Assembly: GCA_050742975.1 (NCBI GenBank) | Contig: JBOGDQ010000255.1 | Location: 15,731-79,730 of the forward strand | Direction: 5' to 3' | Source of the DNA: JBDTGE01 sp050742975 | GTDB lineage: Bacteria > Actinomycetota > Actinomycetes > Mycobacteriales > Jatrophihabitantaceae | DNA length: 64,000 bases | Shown here: in pieces, positions 33,038-41,841 of the stretch | How the letters are laid out: each line of letters begins with the position of its first letter | How positions within the stretch are numbered: position 1 is the stretch's first letter | Position numbers and translations under genes: made by a program | Notes under the pieces: model-generated | The model's database searches: none | What the model was told of the DNA's origin: nothing | The model's input: the letters and a program-made list of their open reading frames with translations, nothing else

Positions 33038-34746
33038 GCCGGCAGCTCCGCAAGACCGAAGAGTCTGAGGGTGACGGTCGTCGCCAGGTTCCGATCACGT
33101 CGCTCGAAGGCGTCGGCAAGTTGGCGCTGGTCGGACTCGGACACCTCAGCAAGCTGCGGCACTCGAATGCGTCGAAGGTACTGCGCCTGGAAGCGAAGCG
33201 TGCCGCCGCGCATCTTGACGGCGTAGGCCTCGATGAAGGCATTGGCGACGTCGGAGAGCAGCAAACCACCAAGGACCTTGATGTCCCAGCCGTCCGACAC
33301 GACGTAGTAAAGGTTGTGGTGGGGATAGGCGGTGCCCTTGTCGAGCACCGGATGAATGCTCAGCCGCATGTCCTGGATCAGGAGCTTGGGCCTTGTCGTC
33401 AGGGTGGGGTCGACGCGATCGATGGTCCGGAACCAGGTTGCCGGTCGCTTCGTCGCAACATGACGTTTGCGAAGGGCCGGCTCCTGGGAATCGAAGTAGG
33501 CCGCGAGTTTCGGGTATCGCGTGAGATCGACAAGACCCGTCTCGCACCACGGACTGACGAGGTAGTGCCCCGACCACTCGAAGTTGCCCGAGGAGATGTC
33601 CTTGACCATCGACATCGGCAATAACCGGTCCGGCTCAATGTTGATCTCTTCTGGTACGACGTATACCTGGTCGGCGCCCGTAGCGACCCCGATCCCGACG
33701 CGTGTCCCGGTCGTGGGATCCTCCAGCGACGGGAAGTTGTCGCTCAGGTACTCAAGAAGCTTGAGACGATCAGGTGAGCCCTGCGGCCACGATTCGCGAC
33801 CGCCGAACCAATGCGGCAGCTTCGCTGCCTTGAAGGCGGTGTCCGTCGCGGACTTGCGGCTGGAACTCGCGAAAGCCATCAGCTTTCGGGCCGAAGCCTC
33901 ACCGAATCCGGCGTTCGTGTCGACAACGATCGCCTCGCCCTGCGCGTGGTTGGCCAAAACCGTGACGGCAGGATAGGCGGAAACCGCTCGGTCGAAGGCG
34001 TCGACGTCGTGCATCGAAACGACGGCTTCGACGCTGTATCTCGCAGTGACGAGTTCCCGCAGCGGCGCGCCGTATTGATTGCGCATCCACCGGTCGGCGC
34101 AGATGAAGCCGAGCCGGCCGTCAGTCCGCAGCAGTTGTAAGCCCTTCTCGATGAACCCGACGTAGATGTCGGAGCGCCCGGCCATCGTCGGCCAGGCGCG
34201 ACGGTAGGCCTCATTGCGCTCGGCCGGTACGTCCTCCAGGCGGATATATGGCGGGTTACCGACCACGTAGTCGACCGATTCCGGCTCGTGCCAGGTCAGA
34301 AGGAAGTCGGCCCGGTTGATCCAGCTCTCGACAACCGTGTCGACGGTCGCGCTGGGCCAGCCGTGGGCGGTGAGTACCCGCACGAGCGTCGCGCGAGCGG
34401 CGACCACGTTGCGTTCGAGGAGGTCGTGGGCTCGCACCGCCGGCGCCGCAGCGGCGAGGCCAACGCCGTGCAGCTTGCAGCTCGCGCTAAGGCGTTCGGC
34501 GATGATACCGAGGAAGGCGCCCGATCCGCAGGACGGCTCCACGAGGGTGCGCTCGTGCAGCGGCCGGTCAGACGTGTAGCCGACGAGGTCGAGGATGTGC
34601 TCGACCACCCAGCGGCGTGTGAAGACCTCCCCGTGCTCGCCATCGTCTGCTATCTCGAAGGACCTGTACTGGGGTGTGACATCCGGCAACGCCAGCTGGT
34701 CGTGGCTCGCAACCGCCACTGTCGTTGGACGACCTTTCCCCAACAC
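33034..34746 (-). CDS. N6-adenine DNA methyltransferase of the PaeR7I/XhoI-type system
   Basis: About 570 residues from GTG 34746, which has GGAGGG three bases before it (a TTG follows directly; a longer ATG start at 34842 gives 602 residues but a low-quality extra N-terminus). SAM motif I is LVEPSCGSGAFLGIIAERL and the catalytic motif IV is DYVVGNPPYIRL, with the NPPY of N6-adenine enzymes. The C-terminal half is the target-recognition region. Orientation, 4-bp overlap and the adjacent XhoI-like nuclease identify it as the cognate modification enzyme. Its AT content is slightly higher than in the flanks, in line with horizontal acquisition. Confidence 0.92.
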   Translation of the reverse strand: MLGKGRPTTVAVASHDQLALPDVTPQYRSFEIADDGEHGEVFTRRWVVEHILDLVGYTSDRPLHERTLVEPSCGSGAFLGIIAERLSASCKLHGVGLAAAAPAVRAHDLLERNVVAARATLVRVLTAHGWPSATVDTVVESWINRADFLLTWHEPESVDYVVGNPPYIRLEDVPAERNEAYRRAWPTMAGRSDIYVGFIEKGLQLLRTDGRLGFICADRWMRNQYGAPLRELVTARYSVEAVVSMHDVDAFDRAVSAYPAVTVLANHAQGEAIVVDTNAGFGEASARKLMAFASSSRKSATDTAFKAAKLPHWFGGRESWPQGSPDRLKLLEYLSDNFPSLEDPTTGTRVGIGVATGADQVYVVPEEINIEPDRLLPMSMVKDISSGNFEWSGHYLVSPWCETGLVDLTRYPKLAAYFDSQEPALRKRHVATKRPATWFRTIDRVDPTLTTRPKLLIQDMRLSIHPVLDKGTAYPHHNLYYVVSDGWDIKVLGGLLLSDVANAFIEAYAVKMRGGTLRFQAQYLRRIRVPQLAEVSESDQRQLADAFERRDRNLATTVTLRLFGLAELPA

Positions 34747-34895
34747 GGACCCTCCAATTTCGTCAGCGCCGCTCTCGTTGTACTGCACGGTAGCCGCCGG
34801 CACTGTCAGGCCCCCCCGCGTTTCCCCCAGCACTCCCGGCACGGCACCCCGCGCTGCTGCCGATGGTGGCCTCAGGACGATCGAGGAGGACCACG

Positions 34896-35282
34896 GTGAT
34901 CGAGGCGATCATGCCGCCGGAGGCAACCCGGCCGGAGCAGGTCTGCGCGCTGGTCTGCGACGGCTTGAGCGATGGCGACCTGGAGGCCGCCGTGGCGCAG
35001 TACGAAGCCACCGCGAGCCTGGCCTACGCGCCGGGACGGACGGCCCGCGGCCATGCGGAGATCCGCACCGTGCTGGCGGGCGCCGCCGCATCCAGGCAGC
35101 TGTTCACCGTGAACGTGCGGCAGGTGCTGGTCGCGGACGACCTCGCCCTCGTCAGCGGCGAATGGTCCGGTGGCGATCCGGACGCCGGGACCGGCCGGTA
35201 CCGGTTGGTGGTCCGGCACTCGGCCGGGCGCTGGCGCATCGCCGTGGACCGCATCGACGCTGCTGGAGCGCGTGATGAGTAG
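34896..35282 (+). CDS. nuclear transport factor 2-like / DUF4440-type protein
   Basis: 128 residues from GTG 34896, with GAGGAGGA five bases upstream. The pattern VCDGLSDGDLEAAVAQYEA, ARGHAEIRTVLAGAA and RHSAGRWRIAVDRIDAA is the SnoaL/NTF2 cone fold (DUF4440/DUF3225 group), which may be an enzyme or a small-ligand binder. It overlaps the MFS gene by eight bases and is co-transcribed with it. The 149-base gap to the divergent methyltransferase gene should carry promoters for both. Confidence 0.82.
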   Translation: MIEAIMPPEATRPEQVCALVCDGLSDGDLEAAVAQYEATASLAYAPGRTARGHAEIRTVLAGAAASRQLFTVNVRQVLVADDLALVSGEWSGGDPDAGTGRYRLVVRHSAGRWRIAVDRIDAAGARDE

Positions 35283-36546
35283 CGCGGGCACCGGCACGAT
35301 CCGGGACGCGCTGCGGCAACCGTTGTTCGGCCGGCTGCTGGGCGCGCTGGCGATCTCGCAGGCGGGCAACTGGCTCTACAACGTCGCGCTGCTCGCCGTG
35401 GTGTACGAGCGCACCCACTCGGCCACCTGGGTCGCGGTCACGAGCGTGGCCCGGGTGCTGCCGATCGTCCTGTTCGGCCCGCTCGGCGGCGTGGTGGCCG
35501 ACCGGATGGACCGGCGCCGGCTCATGATCGTCTCGGACGCGGTGCAGGCAGGCGCGATGGTGCTGCTCGCAGCGGTCGCGGCGTCCGGCTGGCCGATCGT
35601 GCTGGCGCCGGTGCTGGCCGCCCTGGCCACGACCGCAGCCTCGCCCTACGCGTCCTGCGTGGCGACGACGACGCCGCGGCTGGTCCGTCCCGAACAGCTG
35701 GGCGCGGCCAACGCCGCGCGGTCTGCGGTCGGCTCGGCCTGCATCGTCGTCGGACCGGCCCTCGGCGGCCTGCTGATGGTGCTCGCGTCGCCGACCGCCG
35801 CCTTCGTCGTGAACGCGGCAAGTTTCGCGCTGTCCGCGCTGATCGTGTCCTCGATGCCGGCCGGCGAGCTGTTCCGCCCGGCAGCCACGTGCGAGGGCGG
35901 CAGCCGGCCTCGTCTGCTGGCCGATCTCGCGTCGGGGCTGACGGCGTTGCGCCGCAGCCGGGTCGCGCTGCGGCTGGTCGGTGCCGACATCTCGTGCAGC
36001 GTCGTGTACGGCGCGGAGACGGTGCTGTTCCTGCTCCTGGCCCGGGCACTGGGTTTCGGCGCCGACGGCTACGGCTGGCTGCTGGCCGGGTGCGGGCTCG
36101 GTGGCGTAGTCGGCACCGCCGTCGCGTCCCGGGCAGCGGAGCACGGCCGTCCGCGACTGGTGCTGGCCGCGGCGCTGCTGGCGGTCGTGGTGCCGCTGCC
36201 GCTGCTGGCCGTGACCACCTCGGTGACCGTCGCCGTGCTGCTGGCCGTGGTGGGTGGTGTCGGCGCGATCCTGGTCGAGGTGCTCGCCGACACCGGCCTG
36301 CAGCGCTGCCTCGACGACGAGGTGCTCGGACGGGCGTACGGGTTTGCGTTCCCCGCTGCCATCGCGGGCATCGTGGTCGGCTCGCTGCTCGCCGCGCCCC
36401 TCGTCGCCCTGTTCGGCCTGCGCGGCTCGCTGCTCGTGCTCGGCGCGCTGGTCGCGGTCCACGCGCTCGTCCTGCTCGTTCCCGTGCGGGACCGCGCAAC
36501 CGCGGCGCCGGCCGGTGCGCAGCGAGCCACCGCCCTCGTCAGCTAG
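35275..36546 (+). CDS. MFS transporter, DHA3-like efflux type
   Basis: A 423-residue membrane protein with about twelve helices. The N-terminus PLFGRLLGALAISQAGNWLY and the loop GGVVADRMDRRRLMI are typical of the MFS_3/DHA3 (macrolide efflux-like) branch. ATG 35275 overlaps the NTF2-like gene by eight bases. It converges on the ABC-2 permease gene, the two stops overlapping by four bases. The substrate is unknown; drug or metabolite export is the family norm. Confidence 0.9.
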   Translation: MSSAGTGTIRDALRQPLFGRLLGALAISQAGNWLYNVALLAVVYERTHSATWVAVTSVARVLPIVLFGPLGGVVADRMDRRRLMIVSDAVQAGAMVLLAAVAASGWPIVLAPVLAALATTAASPYASCVATTTPRLVRPEQLGAANAARSAVGSACIVVGPALGGLLMVLASPTAAFVVNAASFALSALIVSSMPAGELFRPAATCEGGSRPRLLADLASGLTALRRSRVALRLVGADISCSVVYGAETVLFLLLARALGFGADGYGWLLAGCGLGGVVGTAVASRAAEHGRPRLVLAAALLAVVVPLPLLAVTTSVTVAVLLAVVGGVGAILVEVLADTGLQRCLDDEVLGRAYGFAFPAAIAGIVVGSLLAAPLVALFGLRGSLLVLGALVAVHALVLLVPVRDRATAAPAGAQRATALVS

Positions 36547-37427
36547 CTGGTGACCTGCTTGGTGCTCAGGCGAGCCCAGGCCAGGCTGAGGAAGATCGCG
36601 ACGTATGCCAGGTGCAGCCCGCTCCACCGTTCGAGGTCACCTGAGCTGACGCTGGTGCGAAGCAGCTCGCCGAAGCCGAGCCAGTGGTCGGTGAGCAGGA
36701 TCCCGTGGATCGAGGACAGCTGTGGCACGGCATCGAGCAGCGCGCAGAACACGGCAAAGCCGATCGTGCCGGCCATCGCGGCGATCGCGTTCTCGGTCAG
36801 CGTGGAGATGAACAGGCCCACCGCGGCGAGCGCGAACAGCGCGATCGCGACGTACACGGCGATGCCCACGGTCCGGAGCAGACCGTCGCCGAGGCTGACC
36901 GTGTCGCCGGACAGCAGGGTGACCGGGTGCAGTCCGAACAGCACCGCTCCGGTGACCAGCCCGACCACGGTGACGGTCAGGACGGCGATCGCCGTGAACG
37001 TCGCGACCCCGAGTGTCTTGGCCGTGAGCAGCCGGCCCCGGGTGACCGGCACGGTCAGCAGGTATCGCAGGGTCCCGAGGCCGGCCTCGCCCGCGATCGA
37101 GTCGCCGGAGACGACACCGATGACGAGGGGGAAGAAGAACGGCAGCGACACGGTGAGCGCGGTGAACACGAGGAACAGCCCGTTGCCGCTGATCTGGCCG
37201 ATGAACTGGGGTCCGTCCCCATTGCGCGGCCGGCTGATGTCGACGGCGATACCGATGAACAGCGGCACGATCGCGAGCACGGCGAGCAGCGCGATGTTGC
37301 GCCTGCGGGTCAGGATCAGCCGGACCTCTCCCCGGTACAGCCGGCCGAACGCGCCGCGGTGATGCGGGCGAGGGCCGAACACCTGCGGTGCCCCGGCCGC
37401 GCGCGGGACGGTGTCAGCCGAGGACAT
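36543..37427 (-). CDS. ABC-2 type transporter permease
   Basis: A 294-residue protein with six predicted helices. GEVRLILTRRRNIALLAVLA at the N-terminus and GEAGLGTLRYLLTVPVTRGR are typical of ABC-2 permeases (the CcmB/NatB group). It overlaps the ATPase gene by 14 bases and is the membrane half of a three-gene export system that also has a LolA-like protein. Direction is inferred to be export. Confidence 0.9.
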   Translation of the reverse strand: MSSADTVPRAAGAPQVFGPRPHHRGAFGRLYRGEVRLILTRRRNIALLAVLAIVPLFIGIAVDISRPRNGDGPQFIGQISGNGLFLVFTALTVSLPFFFPLVIGVVSGDSIAGEAGLGTLRYLLTVPVTRGRLLTAKTLGVATFTAIAVLTVTVVGLVTGAVLFGLHPVTLLSGDTVSLGDGLLRTVGIAVYVAIALFALAAVGLFISTLTENAIAAMAGTIGFAVFCALLDAVPQLSSIHGILLTDHWLGFGELLRTSVSSGDLERWSGLHLAYVAIFLSLAWARLSTKQVTS

Positions 37428-38436
37428 CGAACCCCTCCCCGGTGATGGACACGAACAGCTCCTCCAGCGCGGGCCGGTCCACGCTCAGCCCGCGCAGCCG
37501 GATCCCGGCGGCGACCAGCGCGTGCGCGACGTCCTCGGTCGCCAGCTCACCGAGGCGTGCGGTCACCGCACTCGACGGGTGATCGCCGCTGACCTCCTGC
37601 AGCCCGAGGCGGCCCATCGCCTCGACTGCCGCGTCCAGGTCGGGCGTGATCACCCGGATGATGGCCACGCCGTCGGCGAGGACCTCGCGCATGGTGCCCT
37701 GCCGCAGCAGCCGACCGGCGGACATGATGCCGACGTGCGTCGCGACCTGCTCGATCTCGCTGAGCAGGTGGCTGGACACGAGCACGGTCGTGCCGTCGGA
37801 CGCCAGGTCCCGCACGAGATGGCGCACCTCGCGGGTGCCCTGCGGATCCAGGCCGTTCGTGGGCTCGTCCAGGATCAGCAGCTCGCGTGGTTGCAGCAGC
37901 GCCGCTGCCAGGCCGAGCCGCTGCTTCATACCCAGCGAGTAGTTGCGGTACCTCTTGCCGGCCGCCGCGGTCAGGCCCACCCGGGCCAGCGCGCCGTCGA
38001 TGCGGGCGCGACTGGTTGCGGGATCGGCGGTTGCGTCGCTGACGTCCAGCCGTCGCAGGTTCTGCAGGCCGGTGAGATACGGATGGAAGGCCGGACCCTC
38101 GATGAGCGCACCCACCCGAGGCAGCACGCCGGCCACCGCGTCGGGGATGCGCTCGCCCAGGACCTCGACGTCGCCGCTGTCCGCGTCCAGCAGGCCGAGG
38201 AGCATCCGGATGGTCGTGGTCTTGCCGCAGCCGTTGGGCCCGAGGAAGCCGTAGACGGCCCCCCGCGGGACGAGCAGGTCGAGGTGATCCACCGCGACCT
38301 GCTTGCCGAACGTGCGGGTGAGCCCTTGGGTCCGTAGCGCCGGCAGCGGCGCCGCGCCCTCGCCGCCCGTGCCCTCGGTCGCCTCGGTCGAACCGTCGAC
38401 CTCTCGCGACGGCTCGAGGAGGGCGTCGCTGGTCAC
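37414..38436 (-). CDS. ABC transporter ATP-binding protein (ABC-2 partner)
   Basis: 340 residues from GTG 38436, overlapping the LolA-like stop (GTGA). Walker A GPNGCGKTTT, signature YSLGMKQRLGLA and Walker B LLILDEPTNGLD are complete, with the switch His in LVSSHLL. The first 35 residues are a Glu- and Gly-rich extension. The C-terminal domain with LRGLSVDRPALEELFVSIT is the usual NatA/DrrA tail. It pairs with the ABC-2 permease encoded next. Confidence 0.93.
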   Translation of the reverse strand: MTSDALLEPSREVDGSTEATEGTGGEGAAPLPALRTQGLTRTFGKQVAVDHLDLLVPRGAVYGFLGPNGCGKTTTIRMLLGLLDADSGDVEVLGERIPDAVAGVLPRVGALIEGPAFHPYLTGLQNLRRLDVSDATADPATSRARIDGALARVGLTAAAGKRYRNYSLGMKQRLGLAAALLQPRELLILDEPTNGLDPQGTREVRHLVRDLASDGTTVLVSSHLLSEIEQVATHVGIMSAGRLLRQGTMREVLADGVAIIRVITPDLDAAVEAMGRLGLQEVSGDHPSSAVTARLGELATEDVAHALVAAGIRLRGLSVDRPALEELFVSITGEGFDVLG

Positions 38437-39539
38437 CGCGGAGTGGCCGCTGCGGTCTGCTCCAGCATGCTCGCACTCACCGCGCCGAGGAACGCTCGCC
38501 CGTCCCGCTGGATCAGCACGTTGAGCAGTGCGGTCTTCACGATCCTGTCGCCGTTGCTGCCGATCGGCGCCGCGAGCTTGTCGAGCAGGGCGCCCGTTGC
38601 GCCATCCGGAAGGCCGGTCGCGAACTCGGCGATGGACGTCCAGCCCGTCCCGATGATCTTCGGTGCCGATGTGCTGGTCGCGGCCGGTAGTCGCGGTGTC
38701 GGGCCGCCCGGCCCGCCCTGGACGTGGACGCGGCGGCCGGCCCTGAGCGGGTTCGGTGCGATGGTCGAGCCCGCCGGCGGGTGGAAGTCGAAGATCGACG
38801 CCTTCGGGGTGGCGAACGACAGGCCCTTGGTGAACCGGGTGTCGAACGCCGCGGTGGAGCCGGATCCGAACACCTGTACCTCCAGCGGCACGAAGTGCGT
38901 CGCGTCGATCGCGATCGCGACCTTGCGCACCGTCGATCGGGTATCGCGTGGCGTCAGAACGATCGTGTAGGCCGGCCGGCCGGCGACCGTCCGGGTCGGG
39001 TCCACGCTGACCGCCGTCGTCGGGTCGATCGCCTTCAGCAGCTGCTGAGCAGCGCCCAGCGGCGTCACCGACCGGGCGTCCGGTACCGCACTGCCGACGG
39101 CGTGCCGGCTGTCCTTCGCGGACAGCACCGTGTGGGTGACCTGGTTCGTCTGTGAGGTGTACGTCCACAGATCCGTCCCGTTGTGGATCACGTCGGACTC
39201 GGACAACGTCCCCAGCAGGGCGACGCGTTGTTTGTCCGGGCCGGCGACCCACACCCGCGCCGTGTGCGATCCGGTCACCAACGACTGCCAGGACAGGGAC
39301 GACCCGCCGTCCGCGCCGGGCAACGACGGAAGCCCCAGATGGGTGCTCTCCACGACCGTGCCGGACAGGATCGACACATCGCTCGTCTGCACCCCGGCGA
39401 GCAGCTGTGCCGCCGTCCGGGCCGGTAGCGTCGGATGCGCGCTGGCCGAGGTCGCCGTCGTGAGCGCACCGGCAGCGACGACCACCCCCGCAGTCAGGAC
39501 AGGAACCGCCCACACCGCGCGACTCCGAGCTGACCGCAT
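38433..39539 (-). CDS. LolA/DUF2092-like exported protein
   Basis: 368 residues from ATG 39539. A Sec signal peptide (basic MRSARSR, a hydrophobic core, Ala-rich cleavage region near residue 34) is followed by a LolA/LppX-like half-barrel: TAAQLLAGVQTSDVSILSG, DKQRVALLGTLSESDV, TAVSVDPTRTVAGRPAYTIV. LolA-like proteins of actinobacteria bind lipid moieties outside the membrane. Next to an ABC-2 exporter it is a plausible periplasmic-side acceptor or regulator. The GTGA overlap with the ATPase gene shows co-translation. Confidence 0.85.
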   Translation of the reverse strand: MRSARSRAVWAVPVLTAGVVVAAGALTTATSASAHPTLPARTAAQLLAGVQTSDVSILSGTVVESTHLGLPSLPGADGGSSLSWQSLVTGSHTARVWVAGPDKQRVALLGTLSESDVIHNGTDLWTYTSQTNQVTHTVLSAKDSRHAVGSAVPDARSVTPLGAAQQLLKAIDPTTAVSVDPTRTVAGRPAYTIVLTPRDTRSTVRKVAIAIDATHFVPLEVQVFGSGSTAAFDTRFTKGLSFATPKASIFDFHPPAGSTIAPNPLRAGRRVHVQGGPGGPTPRLPAATSTSAPKIIGTGWTSIAEFATGLPDGATGALLDKLAAPIGSNGDRIVKTALLNVLIQRDGRAFLGAVSASMLEQTAAATPR

Positions 39540-39706
39540 ACATCCACCCTCTACCCGGAGCACGGTGACCGCCCTGAGAAAACCCTCTGTATTGCCCTGT
39601 GAGCGATTGCCCTGTGAGCGCGCACCGACCAATCCGCCGCCGGCTGGCCATACCCTGACCGCATGGCGAACCTGAGTGATATGCCGGACCGGTCGAGGAG
39701 AACCCG

Positions 39707-40915
39707 ATGATCCCGCTGACTTCCCTGCGCGAGCGGATGGAGGCGGCGCTGCCCGGCATGCTCGCCGACATCGAGGCGCTGGTGACCTGCGAGTCGCCGT
39801 CGCACGACCTGGCCGCGGTGGCGCGCAGCGCGGAGGTCGTCGCCGACCTCGGCCGCGCACGCCTCGGTGCCGAGCCGGAGCGGATCATCATCGACGGTCG
39901 CACCCACCTGTGCTGGCGGCTGGGGCGAGGGCCGTCCCGGGTGCTGCTGCTCGGCCATCACGACACGGTGTGGCCGATCGGCTCGCTGGCCACGCACCCG
40001 TTCTCGATCACCGATGGAGTGCTGCGTGGGCCGGGCTGCTTCGACATGAAGGCCGGGCTCGTCATGGCGTTCCACGCTGCTGCCGCGCTGGCCGAGACCG
40101 ACGGCGTGACGCTGCTGGTGACCGGCGACGAGGAGCTCGGCTCGCCCAGCTCGCGGGACCTGATCGAGGCGCAGGCCCGCGGCTGCCTCGCCGCGCTCGT
40201 GCTCGAAGCCGCGGCCGGCGGGGGAGCGCTGAAGACCGAGCGCAAGGGAACGTCGCTCTACGAGGTGCGCGTCCACGGCCGGGCCGCGCACGCCGGGCTG
40301 GAACCGGAGACCGGCGTCAATGCGACTGTCGAGCTGGCGCACCAGGTGCTGGCGATCACCGCGCTCGCCGATCCCGCGGCGGGCACCACGGTGACACCGA
40401 CCGTGCTGAGCGCCGGCGCGGCGAGCAACACGGTGCCCGCCGGCGGGGCGGTCGCGGTGGATGTCCGGGTGCGCAACGGCGTCGAGCAGGACCGGGTCGA
40501 TGCGGCGATGCGCGCCCTGACGGCGGTGCTGCCGGGCGCGCGGCTGGAGGTGACCGGCGGGCCGAACCGTGGCCCGCTGGAGGCCGCCTCGTCCGCGGCC
40601 CTGTTCGCCCGCGCCGCCCAACTCGCCCTGGCGCTCGGCCTCGACCCGCTCACCAGCGCGTCGGTCGGGGGAGCATCGGACGGCAACTTCACCGCCGGCG
40701 TCGGCACGCCCACGCTGGATGGTCTCGGGGCGAGCGGCGGTGGGGCGCACGCCGACCACGAGCACGTCCTGGTCGCCGAGCTGGCCGGCGGCACCGCGCT
40801 GCTCGCGGCGCTCGTCGCCGACCTGCTCACGGACCCGGCAGCGTCGTCCACGACCGAGGCGGCACCGTCGTCCACGACCAACGCACCTGCGCCTTCTGGT
40901 GCCCGCAGACCATGA
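39707..40915 (+). CDS. M20 family metallo-hydrolase (N-acyl-amino-acid hydrolase)
   Basis: A 402-residue M20 peptidase/deacylase. The metal ligands are in LLLGHHDTVWP (His about 84, Asp 86), GCFDMKAGL (Asp) and VTGDEELGS (catalytic and metal Glu). The dimerisation domain lies between about 180 and 300 (GTSLYEVRVHGRAAHAGL). The family covers ArgE, DapE, carboxypeptidase G2 and N-succinyl-amino-acid desuccinylases. In this operon, with a GNAT and an OSBS/NSAR enzyme, an L-N-succinylamino-acid hydrolase role fits best. ATGA overlap with the next gene. Confidence 0.9.
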   Translation: MIPLTSLRERMEAALPGMLADIEALVTCESPSHDLAAVARSAEVVADLGRARLGAEPERIIIDGRTHLCWRLGRGPSRVLLLGHHDTVWPIGSLATHPFSITDGVLRGPGCFDMKAGLVMAFHAAAALAETDGVTLLVTGDEELGSPSSRDLIEAQARGCLAALVLEAAAGGGALKTERKGTSLYEVRVHGRAAHAGLEPETGVNATVELAHQVLAITALADPAAGTTVTPTVLSAGAASNTVPAGGAVAVDVRVRNGVEQDRVDAAMRALTAVLPGARLEVTGGPNRGPLEAASSAALFARAAQLALALGLDPLTSASVGGASDGNFTAGVGTPTLDGLGASGGGAHADHEHVLVAELAGGTALLAALVADLLTDPAASSTTEAAPSSTTNAPAPSGARRP

Positions 40916-41841
40916 CGCGAGCCGACGACGCCGCGAGTATTGGGCACGTGACCGATCTGGACAGCTCCGGCTCCGGGCATCGCGCCGACGGCGCGGTGCA
41001 GGCAGCCGATGCCGCCGCGCTTGCTGCCGGCGTCAGCGTCCGGGAGATCACCGAGCTCGAGCACCTCGACGCGGTGCAGCGCCTCTACGACGAGATCTGG
41101 CGCCCCGACAAGAGCCCGCCGGTGACCACCGAGCTGCTGCGCGCCTTCGCGAAGGCAGGTAACTACGTCGCCGGCGCGTTCGACGACGGCAGGCTGGTCG
41201 GCGCCTGCGTCGGGTTCTTCGCCGCGCCGGCAGAGGACGTGACCCGCAGCGCGATCCACAGTCACATCGCCGGCGTGTCCACAGCGGTGCGCGGGCGTCA
41301 GGTCGGATTCGCGCTCAAGCTGCACCAACGGGCCTGGGCCCTGCTGCGCGGCGTCGAGACGATCGCCTGGACGTTCGACCCGCTCGTCAGCCGCAACGCG
41401 TACTTCAACCTGGCCAAGCTCAGCGCGCAACCGGTCGAGTACCTGCCCAACTTCTACGGCGGCATGCGGGACGGGATCAACGGCGGCGACGACACCGACC
41501 GGCTGCTGGTGCACTGGGATCTCCAAGCGCCCGAGGTCGTGGCGGCCTGCACCGGTCAGCATGCCAACGCAGACGCCAAGGCGGAGCGGGCACGTGGTGG
41601 CGTCGTCGCGCTGGGGATCTCCGAGCTCGGCGCGCCCGTCGCCGGCTCGCTCGACGGGCAGACCTCGCTGGTGGCCGTGCCGCACGGCATCGAGGCGCTG
41701 CGGGCAAGCGATCCGGGTCGGGCCAAGGAGTGGCGCGCCGCGCTGCGCGAGTCGCTCGTCACGCTGATGGCCGACGGCGGTCGGGTCTGCGCATTCGACC
41801 GCACCGGCTGGTACATCGTCCGCAGAGGAGTCGAGTCATGA
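40912..41841 (+). CDS. GNAT superfamily N-acyltransferase (COG3375-like)
   Basis: 309 residues from ATG 40912 (ATGA overlap). The N-terminal 45 residues look disordered. The GNAT core follows: REITELEHLDAVQRLYDEIW, YVAGAFDDGRLVGACVGFF, and the acetyl-CoA loop VRGRQVGFALKLHQRAWAL. The WTFDPLVSRNAYFNLAKL segment is characteristic of the large predicted GNAT proteins encoded next to N-succinylamino-acid racemases. By context it is the succinyltransferase (or other acyltransferase) that acylates an amino acid before racemisation. Confidence 0.87.
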   Translation: MTRADDAASIGHVTDLDSSGSGHRADGAVQAADAAALAAGVSVREITELEHLDAVQRLYDEIWRPDKSPPVTTELLRAFAKAGNYVAGAFDDGRLVGACVGFFAAPAEDVTRSAIHSHIAGVSTAVRGRQVGFALKLHQRAWALLRGVETIAWTFDPLVSRNAYFNLAKLSAQPVEYLPNFYGGMRDGINGGDDTDRLLVHWDLQAPEVVAACTGQHANADAKAERARGGVVALGISELGAPVAGSLDGQTSLVAVPHGIEALRASDPGRAKEWRAALRESLVTLMADGGRVCAFDRTGWYIVRRGVES

